This document shows positions 23,469 to 34,944 of a stretch of 64,000 nt of DNA, piece by piece; position 1 is the stretch's first letter, and each line of letters starts with the position of its first letter. The notes under the pieces were generated by a model. The model made no database searches and was not told where the DNA came from. It saw only the letters and a list, made by a program, of their open reading frames with translations. This stretch comes from Stenocarpella maydis (lineage: Eukaryota; Ascomycota; Sordariomycetes; Diaporthales; Diaporthaceae). Position numbers and translations under genes: made by a program. Location: the NCBI GenBank assembly GCA_002270565.1, contig NQMI01000008.1, positions 562,807 to 626,806 on the forward strand, read 5' to 3'.

Positions 23469-24761
23469 TCACAGCCTTGCCGCCTCCGCCATGGCAGCCC
23501 TCAACATTGGCGCCAGCTGCTTCCGGCTGTTCCCGGTCTGGTGCTGATGCCAACAGTAGCGCACCTCGCGCTGGCCATCCCCGCCACTCAGGTCGATGTG
23601 CTGGAAGGGCCCCAGCCCCAGGTTCTCCTTCTGTGCCTCGACGAATCTCTCCACGGCCCTGACAGCCTTCTCGTTGAGGCCCCACACGAGCAGGTTCCTC
23701 TTGAAGACCCCGTCGTCCTTGGCCGAGGACGTCATGATGGCTGCAATGTCTAGCTTCTTGTCCTCCGCAAAGGCGCGGAACTCGCGCAAGAGCGACTCCT
23801 CGCCGCCGATGTTCTCGAGCATGTATTTGAATCCCTGGGGGACGGTGGATGTTCCCAGCACCAGGCCAGCCTCAGTCCATGACTTGTAGTCCTTGCGGAA
23901 GATGTCCTGGTAGGAGAAGTGCGAGATGTCCTCCTTGAGCTTGTTGAGCTTCTTGTAGTACTTCTTCCTGTCGAAGTCCCCGCCGATCTTGGCCTCGAGC
24001 AGGTCAGCAATCTTGACATCTGTGGGTGTCGTCTTGGCTTTGGACTTGAGGTTGTTGGTGTCGATCAATATCGGGGCCAGCGCGACCCGGGCAAGCTGTG
24101 AATCCAGATCCCTGTCGCCCCCGTGGGCACTGCTCTTGGAGAGCACCTCCCAGGCGCCCCAGCAGTAGTCGACCACAAGGCTCACGCAGCTACCTGTTTT
24201 CTGAATCACGCGCGGCTCGTCGCCCGTCTCGGGCGGGACCGCGCCCTCGTCCTCGTGGTGGTCCACGCACCCGACGACACGCGAGGCGAAGCGGTCTGCA
24301 AGAGTGCCAGTCAGGGCATTGTGGTCGACCAGCAGCCAGCGGGTATCCTGTGGCTCTAGGCCCTGGGCCTGGATTACCTCGTCGAGGTCGGAAAGCGTGA
24401 GCAGGTCCCTGGCCTCGACGCCGGCATAGCTGAGGGCCTTTGTGAGCTCGGGCCGCAGCGGCAGGTCCTCGCGGGGTATGTTGGCCAGGGGGATATGCAG
24501 GGTGTATTTCGGCTGTGTGTGGCTGCGGAGGTAGGCGTAGACGACAGCCGAGCAGAGGGAGTCGAGGTCTAGGAAGCAAGGCGCGCCAGGTCAGCACGTT
24601 CCCGGCAGGCGGACGACGAACTGTAGCAGACCAGGGCGTTACTTACCGGCAGATTCATTGCCGACGACAAAGGTCAAGGGTGCCTGCCGTTGGGTTGCAG
24701 GCGCTGTCAAGCTCTGGCGAGCGAGGGCCAGGAAGGCCCGCAAATTCTGAGGGGGAGGCAT
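23469..24761 (-). CDS. PPX1: Exopolyphosphatase of the DHH/DHHA2 family (404 aa)
   Basis: Exons 24647-24761 and 23469-24568 (intron GTAAGT..CCTAG) give 404 residues. The DHH metal centre is visible: NESADLDS spanning the splice junction, LLVDHNAL, and VDHHEDEGAV. The C-terminal DHHA2 domain contains DTNNLKSKAKTTPTDVKIAD and, near the end, SGGDGQREVRY. This is the arrangement of yeast PPX1, which releases orthophosphate from polyphosphate chains in the cytosol. The start at 24761 (MPPPQNLRAFLALARQSL) is chosen because the upstream in-frame extension looks like untranslated sequence; an ATG at 24878 is also in frame. It is divergent from an acid phosphatase gene at 25740, so two phosphate-releasing enzymes share an upstream region. 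Confidence 0.92.
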
Positions 24762-25739
24762 TGGCGGAATGTTGGAGGTGGTTGATGGTGGGGTGAAGTT
24801 ACACAAGCCGTGGAGGGGTTGTGCTGTGACATGTCGACTGTCAAGCATTGACGACAACTCATGGTCCTCCAGCAACATTGTCCGCAGCGCCAGGGCACTC
24901 CAATGCCTGAGTTGTATCTGGGGTTGGGTTTTTTCTTTTTCTTTTCTTTTTCTTTTCTTTTTCTTTTCTTTTTCTTTTCTTTTTCTTTTCTTTTTCTTTT
25001 CTTTTTCTTTTCTTTTTTTGCATGGATACTTGCAAACTCATTCAACAACACGATTTATTCTCCCTTGGTAGAACAAGCTCCCGCTCGCAGCACCACAGCT
25101 GAGGGTTGAACCCTACCTTAACCACTAGCTAGCAGGCTTATCGTGACCCAGGTTTGCCGCAGCTCTCTCTTCGTGCGTCCCTCAGGACTGAGCTCTGCAG
25201 TCAGTATCCCCGGGGAAGATCATGGAGATTTGTACGCAAGTTGACAAGAATTAATTCCAACGAGGAGAGCAGTCACCCCCTCCTCCACGGAGATGCGATG
25301 CACAGCCGGCTGGCCGGTCCTACACTACTCCGTAATCAATCCACTGGTTCAGCACGCAGGCCCACATATCAATGCAGACGATGCAGCCGGGCAATGTTTT
25401 ACGTGCATGACTACCCACCATCACCATATCAGACGGCCATGGACCCGGCCGATTGCCACCTTTTGCTCGCCTCTAGCTCGGCAATTCTGCCTCTCACCAG
25501 GCCTGGCTGGTGGATTCTGCCTACCATTGGGCGAGAGCTATCCTCCATGTGAGCAAGTGCATCCCAGCACTCCCGTTGATCGGAGATGCTTATTTTCTGT
25601 ACTGTGTACTGCAAGACCGCCTCTGCCCCTCCTCCTCTTGCATTGTCACGACTCTCTCTCCCCCCCCCTCTCTCTGGGTCTCAGTTTCTTTGACAGTGGG
25701 TTCTGCTGACCACAATCCTCCGGGGTCATCCAACAAACA
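24762..25739. other. Shared upstream region of polyphosphatase and acid phosphatase genes
   Basis: This region contains a long pyrimidine tract (24928-25018) and short CT runs just before the phosphatase start. No additional gene is supported. Confidence 0.55.
24928..25018. repeat. Polypyrimidine microsatellite (TTTTC/CTTTT type)
   Basis: About 90 bases of pure T and C on the plus strand, built from an 11-base TTTTCTTTTTC-like unit. It is purine-only on the other strand and has mirror symmetry, so it could adopt a triplex-like structure. It lies about 170 bp upstream of the polyphosphatase start. Confidence 0.95.
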
Positions 25740-27258
25740 ATGGCCATCAAGCACCTTGTTGCCCTTCTCTCCCTGCTACCGGGAGACGTTCTCTCTGAGA
25801 CCGTCCTGGGAGCTTACATTTTCCATCGCCACGGAGACAGGACGACCAAGGCATGGCCGCCTACCTATCTGACGGCTCTGGGTGCGGATCAAGTCTACGC
25901 CTCGGGCCAGTGGTACCGTAATCGCTACATCGCGAGCAACAGCACCAGCCCCATCTTGAACATCGCCTCAGATATCGCCGTGCTCTCCCAGATATCCATA
26001 ACCTCCCCGGTCGACAACGTCCTTCAGGCGTCCGCCGAGGTCTTTACCCAGGCAATCTACCCCCCGGCCGGCAGTGCTGCGACCCAGACTCTGGCCAATG
26101 GAGACAAGGTTCAGGCTCCTCTGAATGGATATCAGTACATCCCTGTCAACATCGTCAGTTCTGCTGCTAGCACTTCTGGTGCCGAGGACAACTCTTGGTT
26201 GCAGGGAAACTCCGGGTGCGCAAAGGCTGTCGTCAGCAGCAACGAGTACTTCTCGAGCTCCCAGTACCTCGAGCTCCTGCATCAGACGCGTGATTTCTAC
26301 CAGGGCCTGCTCCCCGTCTACAGCTCAACCTTCGACTCCTCAGAGGCCACCTTCAAGAACGCCTATGAGAGTATGTACATCCCTTCCGAGCCTGCTAGAC
26401 CGTTTTCTGACACCTGCAGTCTTTGACTATGTGCACGTCTCAAAAATCCACAACGCGAGCATTCCCAACCATGACCTGCTCACAAACGAAACCCTGGTCC
26501 AGCTTCAGGCCTTGGCCAATGTCCACGAGCTAGGCCTCGCTTTCAATGCATCCGAGCCTGTCCGAGCTATTGCCGGTTCAGTCCTTGCCGCAGAGATCCT
26601 GGACGCCCTCAACGACACGATCCGGTCCTCCCTGAACAAGGCCTCTGCTGAGCGTTTCACCGTGCAGTTCGGTGCTTACGGAGCTTTCATGTCCTTCTTT
26701 GGATTGTCGAACCTGACCACCACGAGCGTGGATTTCACAGGCATCGTCGACTATGCCAGCTCAATGGCATTCGAGCTAGTCACCAATGCCACTGTCAGCG
26801 GAACTGGTGCCCCAGACTTGGTCAACCCGGACGACGTCTCGGTGCGCTTCCTCTTCTCGAACGGGTCTGCCTCGGACTCAAATCCAGCCCAGGATTACCC
26901 GCTTTTCGGACAGAGCGAGACGACGATATCGTGGAATGACTTTGCGACCAACATGAAGAAGTTCTCTGTTGGAGACACCCAGTCTTGGTGCACAGCCTGT
27001 GGCAACAGCACCGGGGTCTGTGCTTCTTCCTCTTCGTCCAGCCCCGGTTCAGGCTTGGAAGCTGGGGTTTCTTCTTCCAGCTCGAGCTCTGGCCTCAGCC
27101 CAGGGGCCGCGGCTGCTGTGGGAGTCTGCTCGCTGCTCGGGCTCGGCCTGCTCCTGATCCTGGGAGCAGCTCTTGCAGGCTTTAGGGTGGTGAAGAAGGG
27201 CAGGCCATCTGCGGGAGAGCCGGCTTCACCAGCGGCCGAGGCTGAGAAGAAAGCCTAG
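25740..27258 (+). CDS. Histidine acid phosphatase-like protein with C-terminal membrane anchor (489 aa)
   Basis: Exons 25740-26370 and 26420-27258 (intron GTATGT..CTGCAG) give 489 residues. A signal peptide (about residues 1-19) precedes AYIFHRHGDRTTK, the RHGxR active-site motif of the branch-2 histidine phosphatases, which hydrolyse phosphomonoesters through a phospho-His intermediate. The mature part has many NxS/T sequons. Near the C-terminus come a Ser-rich linker, a hydrophobic span (AAAAVGVCSLLGLGLLLILG) and a short basic cytosolic tail (RVVKKGRP), so it is a type I membrane protein at the cell surface or vacuole. The usual HD (or HAE) proton-donor motif is not obvious; VQFGAYGAFMSFFGL stands near its expected place, so activity may differ from classical phytases. 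Confidence 0.85.
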
Positions 27259-28876
27259 GTGGTGCTGACTAATGCCAGTTGTAAGGCGCATTTGGGAGGA
27301 CCGTCATACTTGTGGCTTGTCGATCCTCATGCCAAGGCTGAAGTGTGTGGTTTGTCGAACCTGAGGAATAGTTCGCCTTTACTTACAGTAAGGAATTTTG
27401 CGGGTCATGACATCCCTCTGTCCTCGCTGTGCAAATGAAGAAATAGCCCAGTATAATTATCATAGTATGATCTCTAAACAAAATTTGATACCAGACGTCA
27501 TGGGCATCCAAATTGTTTGTCGGTGAAAATGTGTGCTCGACAGTATTAATAAATTTAGGGGTGGCGATCCAATTAGTGTGAGCCTCGTATAAGTATTGTA
27601 AAAACCGCGACATACTGCTACTCAGACTCTGCACACTTTTCTATATATACAGGCCAGTCGTGTGGCACACAGCCGACCCAGGAACCCCAAGCCCACTTGG
27701 GTGGCATGATGTGCCCACGGAGATGAGACTCTGCTCAACACCGTCACAGACCTGATTGTTCTACTGCTCCCCAAGCCGTACATTCTACAGTCTGGAACTA
27801 TCGATGTACAATAATTTGGTACTAATGGCGACGTTCGGCCTAGGAATCTGGTCAAAAATTCTCAACCAAAATTCAGAATTGTGGATGGGATATCTTGATG
27901 ATAATTCCCTGCAGTGTTGCCGTCATAGGCGCCATCCGCCTCTACCTAGGTACTCCATCCTCCACGCCAACATGGCCGGCGGCACCTACACTGTCCTCAT
28001 GCTGATCATACGACGGGCCGAGGTCGAGGCCTGAGCCTGTCCGTTACGACGTTGCGCGTCGTCGTAGCCATTCGATGCCAACACGGATAGGGATGTTGTG
28101 CTGGGTGCTATTTCTATCAATAAGGACTGGAGGGTGGAGCAGAGCCGAGATTTGAGCTTGAGACTGTGTTCAGCTGCCACAGCACAATATTTGTGAGCCA
28201 TCATCCATTTGCTATGGAGCTGGCAGAGGGAATAGCCAGGCACAGCTAACTGGACGGCATGATTTACCTATAGGTACTGGCCCGTAGAAAATGCCAGCTA
28301 GCAAAACTGAGTTGCTACAACAGTGAGGAGGATCTGACACTGTGCATCTTCGTAACAGTGGAATTGCCTCGTTGTTATTTAGCCATGTATATATATATAT
28401 ATATAGGTAACCTTTTGTTTGCAGGCTTATCCAGGACAGTACGTAATCCGTCAGGGTATCAATCAGTCTGACTGCTGATGAAACAATCCCTTAAACTCCA
28501 AGCGAAGAAATACCATCTCTTGACCTCCAACGCCATGGCTGCTGTGTCCTGTATACATGCACAATTATTTGTGCCCCAGACGTTTTGAGTAGAGAAGTTG
28601 ACAAAGCCACTGCCATTCCGTTCTTATTTCATGATTTCAACAAACTCGCGCGGTCCGTCGCCTTGAATGACCAAGGAAAGTCTTGTACCGATGTTTGAAG
28701 CGAGATCCCGCCAAGGCCGTTCCGGAGCTTGCCGTCGTGTATGCCTGACTTCCCTCGAGCGTTATGTAAGGCGCCGTGGGCCCACATGACGAGCCCGAGA
28801 TGCGCGTGGCAACCACGGACAGAATTGGGGAGCATTGTCAGTCCACGATGCCGAGACTGGGCCTCCGATTCGCCTT
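27259..28876. other. Intergenic region, nothing coding recognised
   Basis: This is the flank between the acid phosphatase 3' end and the MDM31 3' end. A (TA)n run lies at about 28387-28405 and a CTACCTAGGTA motif at about 27945. Short open frames show no splice continuity. Confidence 0.5.
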
Positions 28877-31125
28877 TCAAGTAATCAGATCACCCGCAAC
28901 ACCCACAAGCAGGGCCTGTAGGGCAACGCTAAAGGCCCAGAAGCCGACCTTCTTGAGCCTCTTGACGCGCGAGTGCTGATTTTCAACGTCGTGAGCAAAT
29001 GCGGTATACACCTCTGCGGACATGTCGTCCATGAGGCCACAGTCGAATATCGTCCAGGACCCGTCGAAGTCCTGGTGCCGTTTCACGATGCGACAGTTGA
29101 TCGGGATGTATGTGTGCTTAGCGTTGATGTAGGCCACGATGGGGCGAACCAAATTCTGGTTGACATATGAAATGTCCGGAGTGGCGTGAAACATGGGCAC
29201 TGACGCCCGCACGTCGTTGAGGTGGATGCGGAGATCCATGACCAGATATCGAGGAACTTCTTGTTGGTCCGAACCCAATGACTCGTCCGAGTTGGTCCAC
29301 GTCTCTTCCCCGTGGTACTCGGTGTTTTCTGATAGGTGACCCTTTGTTGGGTTCGACGGTTCGTGGTTGATGTCGTAAGAGGCGGTGTTTGTTCCGATGT
29401 CCTTGTCCAATATCCTCAGATACCGATTGCTCGTGACTGCATCCTCCATCTTTTCGTAGAAATCGCTCATAACCTTGCCAATGCTGTCGTCGGGATCCGC
29501 TGGGAACATGACATCCGCTACAATATCGACGTTTCCTTCATAGATCCACCCGAAGGTGCCTTGAACACCACGGTTCAGATGGTCAATTCTGAGCCCGTCA
29601 ATGCGGAGCCGGCTGAACTTTTTCCAGGCACTCGGTTCTCCAAGGTTGTCTGCGGCGTACTTCTCTTCGCCGGCGGCGGTACCATGGATCTGCTTCGGAT
29701 GTATCGTGAACAGTGATCCGTCAAAAGAACCTGACATGTGGGACGCGGATAGGAAGTCGTAGAAGAGCCACTGCTTGCGTAGCTGAGGCAGCTCGCAGCT
29801 ATATATGCTCACGGAAAATGGACGGAAGCCACCGGGTTGATGGACCGTCACCAGTAAATCTTCTAGTTTGAAGCGCTCAATTTCGAAATTCCCTGGCTGA
29901 TAGGTATGGCGGTAGGACAGAGGGTCTTTCTGCTCCCCTGACCAGAAGACAGATGTGCGGTCGACGACGCCGCGGACTCCCTTCACCTCGACATCTCGAA
30001 GAGGGCCCTTGCTGTTCCACCATTTGGCGAACGAGAGCGTGACGTTCACTTCACTGATGGTGACATCGAACTGTGTATAGTTCCCGTCATCGTGGTTCGC
30101 CTGGGAGTCGGGGTGAGCGGCGGCAGCAGCGGCAGCCGCATCAGTAGGAGAGCCTTTCGAGACGGACGACTTGATCTGACCAGGGCGGCGGGACACAAAA
30201 ACATTGCGGAATGTGATGACACCATCTCCCCACTTCGGCACAATAGCGGACTCGAAGACGACAGTTACCCCGGCTGCTTGAGTTAGGTAGTCACCAACCC
30301 ACCGGGCGAGCGTCTCTGTTGGCGGCTGTCAGCAGCTGTGGGCAAGGGAGTCTGAGGGTATTACTGACCTTGGGCAAAGACGGTGTTGAATAGGAGGATC
30401 AGGATCGAGCAGAATGTGGTGGTCCCGACGAGAATCCAGACAAAGTGCCCAAATAGTATCCAGGACAAGAAGGCGCCCCACTCGTCGGCATTGAAAGGTC
30501 TTGCGCTTCGTATAGAGAACCACTTGAAGCGGACCTTGAGCCTCTGCCAGAAGCCATTCGCCGCCGACAGGAGCTCTTCCTTTGTAGGGCGATGGGGCAT
30601 CTTGGGCAGGTGTGGGAGATGCAGGTACTTCGATACCGAGTCTGTGAGGCTGTCATGCCCTTCCCCGGCGCCCCCCCCGGCGGCCTCGTGTTCCTTGCCC
30701 TGTGTCGTTGCGTGCCTTGGACCCTGCTGTGTAGCAGCTGCCTTCCCTTCCTCGCCCGCCGTCGAGCTCTTGTTCCGTCTTCCTTGGACCGGTCCGGTAG
30801 CGCCAGATGTGTGTATGCTCCTTGTCCATGCCTGTCCTGCCATGCGGACGACAGCGGCGTGGCTGGAGGTGGTCACCGCCACAGCTGATTCGGATGCATT
30901 GGCACAGCTGGCCAGCACATTTTGAGTCGACGGCGGTGCATCGAGAGCGAGCAGCAGCAGCCCGCCTGAGCAGTTGCGTCGAACATTGTGGTGGGATATC
31001 GATCGGATCTGTGGATTGAATTGTGGGAAATTGAACGCCAAGGGTCTCCGGGCCGTTCTTGGAGTGAAGCTTCGGGCGATGCTCTCCCAGACGACACGCC
31101 CGAATTTTGCCGAGCTGTTAGACAT
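28877..31125 (-). CDS. MDM31: Mitochondrial distribution and morphology protein MDM31/MDM32 family (731 aa)
   Basis: Exons 30369-31125 and 28877-30315 (intron GTCAGT..AACAG) give 731 residues. The Arg/Ser-rich N-terminus is a mitochondrial presequence. A hydrophobic segment (WILFGHFVWILVGTTTFCSI) precedes FAQETLARWVGDYLTQAAGV, then VVFESAIVPKWGDGVITFRN and VFVSRRPGQ, the signature region of MDM31/MDM32. The C-terminus carries a second hydrophobic segment (FWAFSVALQALLVGVAGDLI). Family members are inner-membrane proteins facing the intermembrane space that affect mitochondrial shape, nucleoids and phospholipid balance. An Ala-run (eight Ala) sits just after SKGSPTD. The gene is divergent from PNO1. 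MDM31 rather than MDM32 is my reading of the motif, not a tested assignment. Confidence 0.92.
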
Positions 31126-31211
31126 TCTTGGTGCTGTTGAGACCGTTCATGGTGAAGCGAGTGTACTATCCCAGCGAGTGGTATTTGGACCAGGTTGTGC
31201 GTGCGTGCGGC

Positions 31212-31245
<34 letters not shown>

Positions 31246-32110
31246 GCCGTAGGCTGGCTATGGTTAGTGGTGTGCCGGCTGGTCGTGGTGCTGCCGTCGA
31301 GGATGGTGGTTGGGAGTGCGTGCCACCACCTAGTGACTGCGACCACCCAGTGCCTAGTCCAGACTGTCGCTTTTTGGATGCGTATTGTGTTGCGCTAAGA
31401 ATTGCTTGCTTGCGCCGGGTGTCTCATGCTCTGTCGGTTTGGCAAACCTTTTGGGTTGCTTTTTTTGGCCCGTCTATTGTGGGTTATCACCGGATCTTTT
31501 GACCGAGAGAAGTGCTCGTCGCAACTGCGCCGGCTTGAACAGACAGGCCGTGGGTGCTCTTCAGATGGGGATGCAGACACTGGGCATGGCGGAGGCCGGT
31601 GAGTCACCAGATGAGAGATTATGCTGCCGCGACAGCTCTGAGGGGAACGACCTGCGTGATTGGTATGCGGCTGTTGTTCTGCCCGAGAACCTTGAGGTTG
31701 GGGAGGCAGCTCGCATGAAGAGATCTCTGGAGCGATGACGCGCTAGACACCAACGATCCCTGCTCGCATCGCCGATAAGCTGATTGTCGATCACCGCAGC
31801 CCCACCGCTGGCCTGGACCACAACTTTTGCATTGATCCCACCGCCCTGGGCCAGAAACTTTTCAAGGGTGCTTTTGCTGCACGCTGGACCACCACCCGCC
31901 TTTAGAGACAATCGACCTTTACAATTATTCGCGCCCGTTATATCTTGCACAGGCAGAAGAAACCCCGAGACACATCGGCAGTAATTGTGAACCACCAGTG
32001 TCCGTCGGGACCCAGATCGCCGTCTGACCCCCCCACCCCCCGCCTTACCGACGAAGCGGATATCCTCCTCCAGAACTGCCTGTCCCATAGCCTGCGTGCC
32101 CATTGCGACC
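31126..32110. other. Divergent promoter region of MDM31 and PNO1
   Basis: This contains a GT/GC dinucleotide run at 31211-31246 that can form Z-DNA, close to the MDM31 start. A long minus-strand open frame (31561-32412) overlaps the PNO1 5' exon and is its antisense shadow. No other gene is supported. Confidence 0.6.
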
Positions 32111-32978
32111 ATGCCTGCGCCAACAGCCCTCAAGGCTGCCCCCGAGGAGCCCGCAGCCAGCATCCCCCCCCCTCCCGACTCCCAAGACGACGACGTCCTC
32201 CTCGACGCCCCAGACGCCGCACCGACACCATCAGCAGCAGACGCAGACGCCCAGCAGCCTGAGACGGACATGCAGCTCGACGACGCCGTGGACGAGGAGG
32301 GCCGCCCGCGCTTCGCCCCGTCCTCGGCAAGAACCGAGGCGGTGCGCGTCGAGCACCGCAAGGTCCCCATCCCCCCGCACCGCATGACGCCCCTCAAGGC
32401 CTCGTGGCCCAAGATCTACCCGCCCCTGGTCGAGCACCTCAAGCTGCAGTGCCGCATGAACATGAAGAGCAAGGCCGTCGAGCTGCGCACCTCCAAGGCC
32501 ACCACCGACAACGGCGCCATCCAGAAGGGCGCCGATTTCGTGCGCGCCTTTGCCCTGGGCTTCGACGTCGACGACGCCATCGCCCTACTCCGGATGGATG
32601 ACCTCTATATCGAGACGTTTGAGATAAAAGTAGGCCGACCCGCCCGGCCGCGTCCCTCTCTTTCCTCTCGCATACCGTGGCCGTGCTCAGGCGCTGACAT
32701 GCAAACCCATCTCCTAGGACGTCAAGACCCTCCAGGGCGACCATCTCGCCCGTGCCATCGGCCGTATCGCAGGCAAGGACGGCAAGACCAGGTACGCAAT
32801 CGAGAACGCCTCGCGGACGCGGGTCGTGCTCGCCGACTCCAAGATACACATCCTCGGGGCATTCAAGAACACGAGGATCGCTCGTGAGTCCATCGTCAGC
32901 TTGATCCTCGGAAAGCCGCCGGGCAAGGTCTACAACGGCCTGAGGACCGTGTCGGCCCGCATGAAGGAGAGGTTCTGA
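32111..32978 (+). CDS. PNO1: Pre-rRNA-processing KH-domain protein PNO1 (259 aa)
   Basis: Exons 32111-32629 and 32718-32978 (intron GTAGGC..CCTAG) give 259 residues. An acidic, Pro/Ala-rich N-terminus is followed by [60 protein letters not shown], and after the intron the KH core [20 protein letters not shown] and [16 protein letters not shown], ending [11 protein letters not shown]. This is the universally conserved PNO1 (DIM2) factor that binds the 20S pre-rRNA near its 3' end and helps 40S maturation in the nucleolus and cytosol. ATG 32111 is preferred because the upstream in-frame codons lack an ATG. Confidence 0.96.
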
Positions 32979-33405
32979 GCGCTTTGTCGGGGGTTTGGGG
33001 CAGTGACGATTCAATACTGGCATGAAGGCGAACAGGCGTTTTTTTGTTTGATTGAGGGGTCCAAGGTCTGGCTGAAAAGTTTTTATGTGGTAGAGGAATT
33101 TCGGATACCTGGAGATGGCATATCTCGTTCCAAGAGGCGGAAAACGACAGTCCCGAGACATATCAAATGACTTAAGTGCCTCCAACCATCATTGGCTTCC
33201 GTGCCTAGAGCCCGGTTTCTGATAGTGACCCCTAAGAAACCCCTGCTAGAATAGGGGNNNNNNNNNNNNNNGGGGGGGGGGGGAAGCGTATCTTGTTCAA
33301 AAGAAAACACCCCGCCATGTCGCCTTGAAACCCACCACCCCACCCCCCCAAAAGCCGTGCGGCTCCATTCTACCGCCACCAAGTGCTTGCGAGGCCGTCC
33401 GTCAC
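32979..33405. other. Short intergenic region with assembly gap
   Basis: This is the 3' space between PNO1 and the convergent Rad60-like gene. Bases 33258-33271 are N (14 bases), flanked by G runs (4 on the left, 12 on the right), so this is an unresolved poly-G tract. No gene is interrupted. Confidence 0.9.
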
Positions 33406-34944
33406 TCATCTCAGATACATCTCCACGGTACATTCATCCTCGATTTCGGCCTCCTCAACTGTCACACCTCCGTCCAACCACTCTCCCTCGGATCTTAGCC
33501 TGATCTCCCTGTCAGTTGGGATGTTCCTCATCCTCCGGATGGCATGAACCAGGAGACGGATCTGGGCTTCCTTGTCGACTTTCATGTTGAAGGGCTCTTT
33601 GTCCTTCTCCTTGATGGTGATCCGGACCTGCGCGCGAGGAACATCCTCCTCTACGGGCTCGTCGTCAGAGACGTCCTCAACCAGATCACCGCGTTTCATC
33701 ATCTTCTGCTTTTCCTCTTCGGCGACCCACTTGTCAAAGTCCTCCTGGGTCCAGGCCTCCAGCAGGACGCCTCCTCTCGTGATACCGGGCGTCGCGGACG
33801 AGCCCGAGTCCCCAGCGGCCGACGGGTTCCACCCTAGACTAACGCCCGTGGATCCGTCGTAGATCTTGCGCCGCTTCCAGGTAAGGAAAATGTTCACTTC
33901 ATCCTGCTCCGAGACCACACAGCCCTGGTTTCTGAGCCACAACAAGAATGCTACTCGGATAGGTCCCATGTTCTGGCTCATGCCCCGCTTCGCGCCGAAG
34001 GGGCCGACACCCTGGAATTTCTCAATGCGCGAGTAGACGTACACGCTGACCCCTGTCACAGGCTCTAGCCTCCGGCGCGGCGCGCCTTCTGGCGTCGAGA
34101 TCGGGATTTCGGGCCTGGATGATGCTGCCGCTGCCGCTGCCGCTTCCGCTTTCGCAGCAGCCTCGCGCTCACGAGCTCGCTGAACGAAATGGGCAAACGG
34201 GTCGTCATCATCTACAGCATCGGCAGGGTTTTCAAAGATATCGTCGTCGCTGTCATCGATAGTGATTGTATCAGGACTTGGTGCCTCACCTCCCCGAAGT
34301 ATTGATGCATCCTCAATCGTCTTGGGCCTGGCGGTGGTGGCGACTGCTTGCTTGCCCGTGGGAAACACTTCGGCCACATCGTCGTCCTCGTCACCCAAGG
34401 AGATAACCTCGTTTGCACATGGCTGGTTGGAAATCGACTGTGTGGGTGTGAGAAGAATGTCACTCCGCTCCGGTTGCACTCCCCCTTTTGCCTTGCCACT
34501 GGCCGGCGACGGCGTTGCCTGCTTGATGGTTGACTCTTGTGGGGACGCTGTACGAGACTCTGTCACGCGACGCGGGGGTGTTGGTGGTCCGTACAGGTCT
34601 TCCTCGCTGTGCCCTAAGTCATGCGTGGGCTCACGCGACGATAGCTTGCGACGCTTAAATGAAGGAGGTGACGGAGATTGGGTGCTCTCTTGTGACAATC
34701 GACCCTGCCCCTCGCTTTTCTCTTCTGGCGTGGCGTGTCGGTGCTCCTGCTCCAGCACCACGACAGGGAAGAAGTCGCGGGACCGCCTGAACAATTCGAG
34801 ACCATCATCGTCCCCGCTAGTCTCCTCGCCGAAGTGGTCGCCGTTTGTTTCAGAGGCTGGAGTTGGCTTGTGAGCTGATTTGAGGAACGCGAAGGCCTTC
34901 TTTTTCTTGAAGGCCTTTGCACGCGTGCCCGTTGTGTCGGCCAT
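33406..34944 (-). CDS. Rad60/Esc2-type protein with C-terminal SUMO-like domain (512 aa)
   Basis: A single exon of 512 residues. The N-terminal 250 residues are charged and disordered, with hydrophobic-acidic stretches that look like SUMO-interacting motifs (VISLGDEDDDVAEVF and TITIDDSDDDIF). A Lys-rich segment near the start (KAFKKKKAFAFLK) may be a nuclear signal. An Ala/Glu helix (AREREAAAKAEAAAAAAASS) links to a middle region (GVSVYVYSRIEKFQGVGPFG). The last 75 residues (VRITIKEKDKEPFNMKVDKE to DECTVEMYLR) have the beta-grasp pattern of the Rad60-SLD ubiquitin-like family. In yeasts such proteins (Rad60, Esc2) assist SUMO-dependent recombination repair and silencing. Exact orthology is inferred. 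Confidence 0.85.
   Translation of the reverse strand: MADTTGTRAKAFKKKKAFAFLKSAHKPTPASETNGDHFGEETSGDDDGLELFRRSRDFFPVVVLEQEHRHATPEEKSEGQGRLSQESTQSPSPPSFKRRKLSSREPTHDLGHSEEDLYGPPTPPRRVTESRTASPQESTIKQATPSPASGKAKGGVQPERSDILLTPTQSISNQPCANEVISLGDEDDDVAEVFPTGKQAVATTARPKTIEDASILRGGEAPSPDTITIDDSDDDIFENPADAVDDDDPFAHFVQRAREREAAAKAEAAAAAAASSRPEIPISTPEGAPRRRLEPVTGVSVYVYSRIEKFQGVGPFGAKRGMSQNMGPIRVAFLLWLRNQGCVVSEQDEVNIFLTWKRRKIYDGSTGVSLGWNPSAAGDSGSSATPGITRGGVLLEAWTQEDFDKWVAEEEKQKMMKRGDLVEDVSDDEPVEEDVPRAQVRITIKEKDKEPFNMKVDKEAQIRLLVHAIRRMRNIPTDREIRLRSEGEWLDGGVTVEEAEIEDECTVEMYLR

Noticed and set aside
24890..25109. Lys/Glu-rich or Phe/Leu-rich open frames over the pyrimidine tract
   Set aside because: They are translations of a TTTTC-type microsatellite.
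29300..29360. GGGTTCGAC box-B-like sequence
   Set aside because: It lies inside the MDM31 coding exon with no A box or tRNA fold around it.
31561..32412. 283-codon open frame on the minus strand
   Set aside because: It is antisense to the first PNO1 exon and its promoter. Composition (Gly/Ser/Ala runs) is explained by the opposite-strand Ala/Pro/Asp-rich coding sequence.
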